Assembly (NCBI GenBank): GCA_031266115.1
Contig: JAISBQ010000085.1
Span: forward strand, 1 to 9,737
Reading direction: 5' to 3'
DNA from: Bifidobacteriaceae bacterium
GTDB taxonomy: Bacteria > Actinomycetota > Actinomycetes > Actinomycetales > WQXJ01
DNA: 9,737 nucleotides
The stretch's first letter is position 1. Every line of letters begins with the position of its first letter. Below, in pieces: positions 1-5,462 of the stretch. The position numbers and the translations under genes were made by a program. The notes under the pieces were generated by a model. The model saw only the letters and a list, made by a program, of their open reading frames with translations, ran no database searches and had not been told where the DNA came from.

Positions 1-2166
1 GCGTTGGCCGCCGCCAGGACACTGGTGGTCGACATCAACGCCACCCAGGAGGCGGTGTCCGATGCCGCAACAGATCTGAGTGCGGCGATCGATGACCTTG
101 AACTGGCCACTCCGGTGGATGCGACCCAGTTGGAGGGCCAGCTCGCAGATGTGGCCACCCGCGACCAGACGGACTACACCGCGACATCCTGGGCCGCGGT
201 CCAGGCGGCGGCCGCGGCAGCGAGCGCGCTGCTCGCCACCGACCCGCTGGGCGCGAGCGGACAGGCGGCCGTCGACGCCGCCGCGCAGGCATTGTCCACT
301 GCCCTCGGCACCCTGGTTCTGCGTGGTGATCTCACGGCCGCCACCGCGTTGAACGCGGCCGCAGCGGTGCTGGTCGCCTCCGACTACACGCCAGGGACCT
401 GGCAGATCCTCCAAACCGCCCTCGCCGCCGCCCGCCAGGTGATCGCCAAGGGCGATGACGCCGAGGCCACCGAGACGGCAGCCGCCACCGCGACCCTCGC
501 CGCGGCGATCAACGGACTGGTCCGTGCCATCCACACCGAGGCGCTGGCATCCTTGATCGACACGGTCGAGGACCTTGACCTGGAATCTCAGGCCAGGGCC
601 TATACCGAAGACAGTTTCGCGGCATTCGCCTCGGCGCTGGCCGCCGCCAGGGCGGCGCTGGCCACCCCGGCGAGCCAAGCCGCGGTCGATCAGGCCGCCG
701 GCGACCTCGCCGACGCGCTCGCGGGCCTCACCCCGGATTCGGGTGCGGGGGCGCTCGCGGGCTTCCTCGGCGCCCTGGACGCCATGCATCTCGTCAAGGC
801 CGAGTACACGCCGGCCTCGTGGGCTCCCTTCGCCGAGGCGTGGGAATCGGCTGAGGCTCTGCTCGCCACCGATCCCCCCAGCACCGTCGCAGATGGCGCA
901 GTCGCCGAATTGAACGCACTCCTCGCCGCTCTCGCCCCACGCGCGAATCTCGCAGGTATCGCCGGCGCCATCGACGCCGCCGGTGCCATCGCTGCGGGCG
1001 CCTCCCTCTACACGCCGGCCTCATGGCAGACGTTCACCGCCGCCCTGGCCGTAGCGCGCACCCTCGCAGGGAACCTCGACGCGGCGCAGGCCGACGTGGA
1101 CAGGGCCACCGCTGACCTCGTCGACGCGCTGGCGGGGCTGAGCCCGGCCGTTCGCCATGACGAGTTGAGCGGAACCGTGCTGATCATCAACGCGCTCCAC
1201 CTCGACCGGACCGCCTACACCGACACGTCGTGGAATCTCCTGCAGTACGCCCTGTGGCAGGCCGAAGCCGTCATCAGCAGCGGAGCTGAGGCCACCCAGG
1301 CCGACATCGACACCACGTTGGGCATCCTCCGCGGCGCGGTGGTGACACTGGTCCCACTCGCCCAGACCGCACGGCTCGACGCCCTCGTCTCGGCCCTCGA
1401 TGACCTCGGCCTCCAGGCGTCGGAATACACCGCGGCGACATGGACCCCCTACGCAGCCGCGTCAGCCCACGCCCGGTCGCTCACCTCGTCCAGCCCTCAG
1501 ACGACCATCGACGCCGCTACCGTCGCCCTGCGGACCGCGGTGCTGGGGCTGGAATCGACCTCGGGTGCACAGACGCTGGCCACTGTGCTGACCGTGACGG
1601 ACGCGGTGCCGCTTGTGGCCAGCCAGTACACCGATGCGACCTGGCAGGTGTATGCCGCCGCCGTCGCGGCGGCCGATGCGGTCCGCCTGTCCGGTTCGGC
1701 CACGCCAGGGGCGGCAGCCGCTGCTGTGGCGACCCTCCGGGCAGCCGCAGCGGCCCTGGTACCAGCACCACAGACAGACACCCTCACCGGCGCCCTGGTC
1801 TCGACCTCGGGACTGAATCCGGCGCTGTACACCGGCGAGTCGTGGACGGCGTTCGCGCACGCACGCATAGGAGCACTCATCCAGGCGGCCACCCCGACAT
1901 CGCAGGCGGCTGTCGATCAAGCTTTCGCCGCTCTGCAGGCGGCAACAGTCGGACTGGTGCTCCAGGTCCGCACCGCGGAGTTGGCCTCGATGCTTCTGAC
2001 CATCAATGCGCTCGCTCCCAGGCAGGCGGACTACACACCCGCCTCCTGGGCGACGTTCGCCGCTGCTCGCACAGCAGCACGGGCCGCACTCAACGAGTTG
2101 ACCAGCCAGACCGCCATCGACCAGGCCGCGGCCGACCTGCGCGCGGGTCTGCGCGCTCTGGCCGCG
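1..2166 (+). repeat. Tandem FIVAR protein-repeat array
   Basis: Ten full repeats can be marked by the Tyr codon of the Tyr-Thr-x-x-Ser/Thr-Trp motif at 175, 385, 601, 805, 1009, 1216, 1426, 1627, 1828 and 2032, and the end of an eleventh occupies the first ~130 bases. One repeat (601) has Ser-Phe instead of Ser-Trp. Spacing is 201-216 nt. The repeats are diverged at the DNA level, so this is an old protein-repeat array and not a recent DNA tandem duplication. It probably continues to the left of the window. Confidence 0.85.
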
Positions 2167-2991
2167 GCACCACCGGTCACGCCCACCGATCCGCCCACGG
2201 ACGACCCCACGGACACTCCCACTGAGACGCCCACGGATGACCCGACGGATACCCCGACGGACGATCCAACCGATGACCCGACCGATACGCCCACGGACGA
2301 TCCGTCACAGACGCCATCGGAGACCTCGGGTGACTCTCCGACCGACGGCCCGACAGTGTCAGGAACCCCCACCCCGACGGACCCACCGGCATCGCCATCG
2401 GCGCCCGCGAGCCCGGCCCCGAACCCGTCGACCCAACCATCCGTCGGTCCTGTCAATGCCGGTGTCCAGGCTCCGGTCGCCATCGTCCGTGTCAAGGCCT
2501 CCCAGCGGACCATCCGGCTCGCCCGCGGCAAGGCCGCCACCCTGTCCGCCTTCGCCTACACCGCCACCGGTGCCAGTGCCAAGGTCGCATGGAAGTCCTC
2601 CAAGCCGTCGGTGGCCTCCGTCTCCGCGAAGGGCACCATCACGGCCAAGCGCACCGGCAAGGCGACCATCACGGTCGCCGCGGGTGGCAAGACTGCGACG
2701 ATCGCGGTGACCGTGGTCAGCGCGGCCACCGCGAAGGCCGCTGGTGCCGCCGTGACCTCGGTGAAGGTGGCCCGCGCACCCAAGGCCATGACTGTTGGTC
2801 AGGCCGCCTATCTCAGTGCGTCGGCCTCACCGAGCAGCGCCGTCGGTGCCAAGATCACGTACTCCTCGTCCAAGCCCGGGGTCGCGACCGTGGACAAGGC
2901 CGGCCGAGTCCGCGCCGTGACCAAGGGCAAGACCGTCATCTCGGTCAAGGCCGGAGGAAAGACCGCCAAGGTATCCATCACCGTCCGCTAG
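1..2991 (+). CDS. Large secreted FIVAR-repeat / Big_2 Ig-like surface protein (3' part, 5' end outside window)
   Basis: The reading frame is open from base 1 to the TAG at 2989-2991, giving 996 residues; a TTG at 4 is only an internal codon, because the repeat array is already under way there. From the left edge to about 2166 the protein is an array of FIVAR-like repeats of 67-72 residues, each opening with a Tyr-Thr-x-x-Ser/Thr-Trp motif followed by Ala-rich helices. An acidic Pro/Thr/Asp linker follows (about 2167-2450). Two Big_2-type Ig-like domains come last (about 2479-2718 and 2755-2988), with the typical Ser-Ser-Lys-Pro-x-Val-Ala core and Gly-Lys-x-x-Ile/Val strands. FIVAR and Big_2 domains are known from extracellular adhesins and from carbohydrate-active enzymes, so a catalytic N-terminal part may lie upstream. 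No LPxTG motif or hydrophobic tail is present: the chain stops inside the last Ig-like strand. The Big_2 domains are rich in Lys, which could hold the protein on anionic wall polymers (inference). Its 3' end faces the oxidoreductase gene convergently. Confidence 0.85.
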   Translation, partial: ALAAARTLVVDINATQEAVSDAATDLSAAIDDLELATPVDATQLEGQLADVATRDQTDYTATSWAAVQAAAAAASALLATDPLGASGQAAVDAAAQALSTALGTLVLRGDLTAATALNAAAAVLVASDYTPGTWQILQTALAAARQVIAKGDDAEATETAAATATLAAAINGLVRAIHTEALASLIDTVEDLDLESQARAYTEDSFAAFASALAAARAALATPASQAAVDQAAGDLADALAGLTPDSGAGALAGFLGALDAMHLVKAEYTPASWAPFAEAWESAEALLATDPPSTVADGAVAELNALLAALAPRANLAGIAGAIDAAGAIAAGASLYTPASWQTFTAALAVARTLAGNLDAAQADVDRATADLVDALAGLSPAVRHDELSGTVLIINALHLDRTAYTDTSWNLLQYALWQAEAVISSGAEATQADIDTTLGILRGAVVTLVPLAQTARLDALVSALDDLGLQASEYTAATWTPYAAASAHARSLTSSSPQTTIDAATVALRTAVLGLESTSGAQTLATVLTVTDAVPLVASQYTDATWQVYAAAVAAADAVRLSGSATPGAAAAAVATLRAAAAALVPAPQTDTLTGALVSTSGLNPALYTGESWTAFAHARIGALIQAATPTSQAAVDQAFAALQAATVGLVLQVRTAELASMLLTINALAPRQADYTPASWATFAAARTAARAALNELTSQTAIDQAAADLRAGLRALAAAPPVTPTDPPTDDPTDTPTETPTDDPTDTPTDDPTDDPTDTPTDDPSQTPSETSGDSPTDGPTVSGTPTPTDPPASPSAPASPAPNPSTQPSVGPVNAGVQAPVAIVRVKASQRTIRLARGKAATLSAFAYTATGASAKVAWKSSKPSVASVSAKGTITAKRTGKATITVAAGGKTATIAVTVVSAATAKAAGAAVTSVKVARAPKAMTVGQAAYLSASASPSSAVGAKITYSSSKPGVATVDKAGRVRAVTKGKTVISVKAGGKTAKVSITVR
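2182..2308 (+). repeat. Acidic Pro-Thr-Asp repeat linker
   Basis: The codons spell reiterated Pro-Thr-Asp and Pro-Thr-Glu units (for example PTDDPTDTPT), then grade into a Ser/Pro/Thr-rich stretch up to about 2450. Such segments are extended, often glycosylated spacers in surface proteins. Here the segment separates the FIVAR stalk from the two Ig-like domains. The degenerate DNA repeats could allow length variation between strains. Confidence 0.75.
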
Positions 2992-3003
2992 AGATTCGGA
3001 AGA

Positions 3004-3032
3004 CCCCGGACCACGCACCCACGTGGCCGGGG
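3004..3032 (+). terminator. Terminator hairpin of the FIVAR/Big_2 gene
   Basis: The hairpin starts 12 nt after the stop codon. Six base pairs (CCCCGG 3004-3009 with CCGGGG 3027-3032) and five base pairs (CCACG 3011-3015 with CGTGG 3022-3026) are separated by one bulged A at 3010 and closed by a 6-nt loop. No U-tract follows, which is common for terminators in high-GC actinobacteria. The next base, 3033, is the first base of palindromic element 1. Confidence 0.6.
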
Positions 3033-3087
3033 CGGTCGGAAACGTACAGACATTTGATCGAGTCAAACTTCTGTACGTTTCCGACCG
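3033..3087. repeat. Palindromic element A, copy 1 (55 nt)
   Basis: This is a near-perfect inverted repeat. Arms of 18 bp (3033-3050 and 3070-3087, outer sequence CGGTCGGAAACG) are followed by a 2x2 mismatch, a further 5-bp stem (TTTGA 3053-3057 with 3063-3067) and a 5-nt loop TCGAG. It shares its arm sequence with the copy at 3170-3222, which lies in inverted orientation relative to it. Both copies lie between convergent genes. It resembles REP/BIME or MITE-type dispersed palindromes more than an ordinary terminator, since arm sequence and not just structure is shared. A bidirectional terminator or protein-binding role remains possible. The 82 nt to the next copy (3088-3169) hold nothing I recognise. 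Confidence 0.85.
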
Positions 3088-3169
3088 TTCAGGTCGCCCG
3101 CCACTCAGACACGTCCGAGCGTTTGCCCAGGTCACTCGGTTGCCACCATGTCGAGGACAACAGTGCGCG

Positions 3170-3222
3170 GGTCGGAAACGTACAGAAGTTTCATCGAGCG
3201 AAGCCTCTGTACGTTTCCGACC
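3170..3222. repeat. Palindromic element A, copy 2 (53 nt)
   Basis: Seventeen-bp perfect arms (3170-3186 and 3206-3222) have the same sequence as copy 1. They are followed by a small internal mismatch region and a 3-bp inner stem (TTC 3190-3192 with GAA 3200-3202) around a 7-nt loop. The left 22 nt match the reverse complement of the right side of copy 1, including the GTTT after the arm, so the copies are inverted to each other. The left arm also contains an internal AAAC-N8-GTTT dyad, shared with copy 1, which might be an alternative fold or a binding site. Confidence 0.85.
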
Positions 3223-3299
3223 ATCCCGTCCCAGTCCGCGCCGCCTCATCTGCCCTATCCGAACCGGAGTCGGTCCCAGGCCCAGACGTCACGTGACCC

Positions 3300-3314
3300 G
3301 ACGGCGCGGCCGTC
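3300..3314 (-). terminator. Candidate terminator of the oxidoreductase gene
   Basis: A perfect 6-bp GC-rich hairpin with a 3-nt loop (GACGGC, GCG, GCCGTC) lies 15 nt beyond the stop codon of the minus-strand gene. There is no U-tract. The stem is short, and the neighbouring palindromic elements could instead provide termination. Just beyond it, at 3288-3297, is a perfect 10-bp palindrome GTCACGTGAC of unknown meaning. Confidence 0.35.
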
Positions 3315-3329
3315 CCCGCACGTGTGACC

Positions 3330-4337
3330 TCACACCACCGGGAGATACCGCGCCGGCGGGAGCCCCTCGAGCGTGGTGAACCCCGGGCGCGCCGCGATCA
3401 CCTGCGGGATTCGGTTGACAATGGTGGCGCACGTCAACTGCACCGTGTTCGGCTCGGGCACCCGCACCGAGGTGGTTGGCTCACCCTTGATGGTCCACTC
3501 GTCGACGTCCACCTCGCCCGGCAGGTAAACGGTCCCCTGCACCTGCATGACGATGTCGATCCCCTCGGCCGTGCGCGCGGACGCACGCGCCACCATGCCG
3601 GTCGCCTGACCAGCCTCGATCACCCTGCCCAGCGTCCTGGAAGGCACCTCAGCATCCGCATACTGAGGAATCAGATCCTGGGCGATATCCGTCATCGTCA
3701 GCCCCATCTGAGAAGCGATCCACCCGGGGACGTTCATCGCGAACGAGGGCACGTTGGCCTCCGCAATGTCACGGCTGAACTCTTCCGGTGTCAAACCCAC
3801 GCCGTGGACCCGCGCCAACGCGATCCCGTAATCGTCCACGTTGTAGGAGCTGAGGCCCTCGATCGCGAAGATCCGCTGGGTGGACCCCGCGATCACCGTC
3901 GCCAGGTTCCCCCAGTAGACGTCCTGGTAGCCCGAGCCCGTCAACGTCACGCCATGCTTCTTGGCGAGCCGGTCCAGCCTGGCGGTGATTTCTGGGGATG
4001 TGGTGCGCGGATAGAACGCCTCCTCACAGGTCGAGATGGCGTTGATGCCATGGCGCGCGCATGCCGCGAAGAAGGGTTCCATGTCCGCCATCAACGACAT
4101 CAACGACAGCACAGCGATATCGGCGCCGCCAGCAAGAACGGCGTCGGCGTCGTCGCTCACGGCGACCCCCAAAGGCCGCCCAAGTCCGGCGAGTTGCCCA
4201 GCGTCGTCCCCGACAATGTCCGGATTGACGTCGATCACCCCCACCACGTCGAATCCCTTCTCGACCAGGTAGCGGATCACGATAGTTCCCATCAGCCCTG
4301 CGCCGTAGACGATCACACGGGTGGGTGTCGAAGCCAT
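3330..4337 (-). CDS. NAD(P)-dependent oxidoreductase, 2,4-diaminopentanoate dehydrogenase / DapB-like family
   Basis: The 335-residue protein opens with a Rossmann dinucleotide-binding motif, Gly12-x-Gly14-x-x-Gly17, followed by an acidic residue, Asp36, at the end of the second strand. It ends with a segment from Asn308 (NRIPQVIAARPG) that I associate with the Ord (2,4-diaminopentanoate dehydrogenase) family, relatives of dihydrodipicolinate reductase. Characterised Ord acts in oxidative ornithine fermentation. No ornithine-pathway gene is next to it here, and the central segment has GSGYQDVYW where I recall a Gly-Thr-Gly-Ile-Asn-Pro-Gly type motif in Ord, so the substrate is open. A cytoplasmic enzyme is expected, as no signal peptide is visible. 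The start ATG at 4337 was chosen because a Shine-Dalgarno sequence precedes it by 6 nt; a 16-residue longer version has no such support and does not resemble the family. The gene is monocistronic, convergent with the FIVAR gene and divergent from trmI. Confidence 0.75.
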   Translation of the reverse strand: MASTPTRVIVYGAGLMGTIVIRYLVEKGFDVVGVIDVNPDIVGDDAGQLAGLGRPLGVAVSDDADAVLAGGADIAVLSLMSLMADMEPFFAACARHGINAISTCEEAFYPRTTSPEITARLDRLAKKHGVTLTGSGYQDVYWGNLATVIAGSTQRIFAIEGLSSYNVDDYGIALARVHGVGLTPEEFSRDIAEANVPSFAMNVPGWIASQMGLTMTDIAQDLIPQYADAEVPSRTLGRVIEAGQATGMVARASARTAEGIDIVMQVQGTVYLPGEVDVDEWTIKGEPTTSVRVPEPNTVQLTCATIVNRIPQVIAARPGFTTLEGLPPARYLPVV

Positions 4338-4343
4338 GGATAT

Positions 4344-4350
4344 CCCTTCT
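4344..4350 (-). promoter_or_regulatory. Ribosome binding site of the oxidoreductase gene
   Basis: AGAAGGG on the minus strand stands 6 nt before the ATG at 4337. It decides the start in favour of the 335-residue product over an upstream in-frame start. Confidence 0.6.
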
Positions 4351-4388
4351 GCTGGATGGTGTCGCAGATACCCCGATCTACCCACCCG

Positions 4389-4394
4389 AGACTA
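4389..4394 (-). promoter_or_regulatory. Possible -10 element of the oxidoreductase gene
   Basis: TAGTCT on the minus strand fits the actinobacterial TANNNT -10 consensus and would start transcription near 4382, giving a leader of about 45 nt. No convincing -35 element stands at the right distance, so this is tentative. Confidence 0.3.
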
Positions 4395-4409
4395 GGCACG
4401 GCCCGCACA

Positions 4410-4423
4410 CCGGCGCTCGCCGG
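4410..4423. promoter_or_regulatory. Perfect dyad in the divergent promoter region
   Basis: CCGGCG and CGCCGG are separated by 2 nt. The dyad sits between the two divergent promoters, about 44-57 nt upstream of the proposed trmI transcription start, where an operator could act on either gene. In such GC-rich sequence a chance dyad is also possible. Confidence 0.3.
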
Positions 4424-4454
4424 CCCCGGACCTGCTCGCGCCGTGGGCCCTCGT

Positions 4455-4460
4455 TACACT
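4455..4460 (+). promoter_or_regulatory. -10 element of a leaderless trmI-arc transcript
   Basis: TACACT fits TANNNT and ends 6 nt before the GTG start codon at 4467. Transcription would therefore begin at or next to the first base of the start codon. There is no Shine-Dalgarno sequence in front of this GTG, which fits leaderless translation, a frequent arrangement in actinobacteria. No clear -35 hexamer is visible. Confidence 0.55.
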
Positions 4461-4466
4461 GACGCC

Positions 4467-5462
4467 GTGACCTCCCCTCCACCTCTCGGCGCTGACCTGC
4501 GCCGCGGTCCCTTGCGCGCGGGGGACCGGGTTCAACTCACCGATCCGAAGGGCCGGCACAACACCATCGAGCTGGCTTCGGGGAAGACTTTCCACACCTA
4601 CCGCGGCACGTTCGCCCACGACGACCTCATCGGCCGGCCCGACGCCACCGTGATCACCACCACCGGCGGAGTCGACTACCTCGCTATGCGCCCCCTTCTC
4701 GCCGATTGGGTCCTCGCGATGCCGCGGGGCGCCGCCGTGGTCTACCCCAAGGACGCCGCCCAGATCGTGGCGATGGCGGACATCTACCCGGGCGCGCGAG
4801 TCATCGAGGCCGGCGCCGGATCCGGCGGCCTGACCATGTCCCTGCTGCGGGCGATCGGGACGCACGGCTCGCTCCACTCGGTGGAACGCCGAGCCGATTT
4901 CGCTGCGATCGCCCGAGCCAACGTCGAGGCGTTCTTCGGTGGCCCCCACCCCGCCTGGCGCCTCGACGTGGGAGACCTAGCGGACGTGGTTGCCCGCGAA
5001 ACCGACGATGCCGGCCCCCACCCCATCGCCGACCGGATGGTTCTCGACATGCTGGCCCCGTGGGAAAATCTCGACGCCGCCGCCGGGGCGCTCGAACCCG
5101 GCGGGGTCCTCATCGCCTATGTGGCGACGGTCACCCAGCTGTCCCGCTTGGCCGAAGCCGTCCGCGACGACGGACGGTTCACCGAACCGGCAGCATGGGA
5201 ATCGATGGTCCGCGGCTGGCACCTGGAAGGTCTAGCGGTCCGCCCGGACCACCGCATGATCGCCCACACCGGGTTCCTCCTCGCCACGCGCCGCATGGCG
5301 CCCGGAGTCCCGCCCCCCGCGCGCCGGCGCCGTCCGGCGCCGGGTGCCTACTCCGACGTTCCCTGGGCGCCGGAGGACCTGGGGGAGCGGGTGCCGTCGA
5401 ACAGGAAGATCCGCAAGGTGAGGGCCGCCATCGTGCACGAGGATGCGGGGGAGACGTCGTGA
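4467..5462 (+). CDS. trmI: tRNA (adenine58-N1)-methyltransferase TrmI
   Basis: The 331-residue protein is a SAM-dependent methyltransferase of the Rv2118c/TrmI family, which makes m1A58 in the T-loop of tRNA as a homotetramer. An N-terminal beta domain (about residues 1-70) is followed by the Rossmann methyltransferase fold. SAM-binding motif I is EAGAGSG at 114-120, an acidic residue follows in HSVERR (motif II), and the DMLAPWE motif at 194-200 is typical of the family. The C-terminus carries an Arg/Pro-rich basic tail of about 50 residues (ARRRRPAPGAYS onward), which makes it longer than the ~280-residue mycobacterial protein and may help tRNA binding (inference). The GTG at 4467 is chosen because a -10 box lies 6 nt upstream and family similarity begins there; the frame is open much further upstream, but that part is the shadow of the opposite-strand gene. 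It overlaps arc by 4 nt (GTGA), the conserved actinobacterial trmI-arc order. Confidence 0.92.
   Translation: MTSPPPLGADLRRGPLRAGDRVQLTDPKGRHNTIELASGKTFHTYRGTFAHDDLIGRPDATVITTTGGVDYLAMRPLLADWVLAMPRGAAVVYPKDAAQIVAMADIYPGARVIEAGAGSGGLTMSLLRAIGTHGSLHSVERRADFAAIARANVEAFFGGPHPAWRLDVGDLADVVARETDDAGPHPIADRMVLDMLAPWENLDAAAGALEPGGVLIAYVATVTQLSRLAEAVRDDGRFTEPAAWESMVRGWHLEGLAVRPDHRMIAHTGFLLATRRMAPGVPPPARRRRPAPGAYSDVPWAPEDLGERVPSNRKIRKVRAAIVHEDAGETS
5447..5453 (+). promoter_or_regulatory. Ribosome binding site of arc inside trmI
   Basis: GGGGGAG lies within the last codons of trmI, 5 nt before the GTG at 5459. It supports the overlapping start and translational coupling of arc to trmI. Confidence 0.6.

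Noticed and set aside
1440..2225. 261-codon plus-strand frame inside the FIVAR gene
   Set aside because: It lies wholly within the repeat-protein frame, its translation is Arg/Gly/Pro-rich without motifs, and no ribosome binding site supports it.
2031..2540. Minus-strand frame with Ser-Val-Gly repeats opposite the Pro/Thr/Asp linker
   Set aside because: The repeats are the reverse-complement image of the Pro-Thr-Asp codons. There is no independent coding evidence.
3033..3222. CRISPR-like repeat-spacer arrangement
   Set aside because: Only two units occur, they are inverted relative to each other and fully palindromic, with an 82-nt gap. No cas genes are near.
2589..3296. 235-codon frame running through both palindromic elements
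   Set aside because: It shadows the Big_2 coding frame and then crosses noncoding hairpins. The composition is unlike a folded protein.
3324..4466. Upstream extension of the trmI frame by 381 codons
   Set aside because: This part is antisense to the oxidoreductase gene, and family similarity begins only near 4467.
4706..5458. Upstream extension of the arc frame
   Set aside because: It is a shadow of trmI. The GTG at 5459 has a Shine-Dalgarno sequence and the canonical 4-nt overlap.
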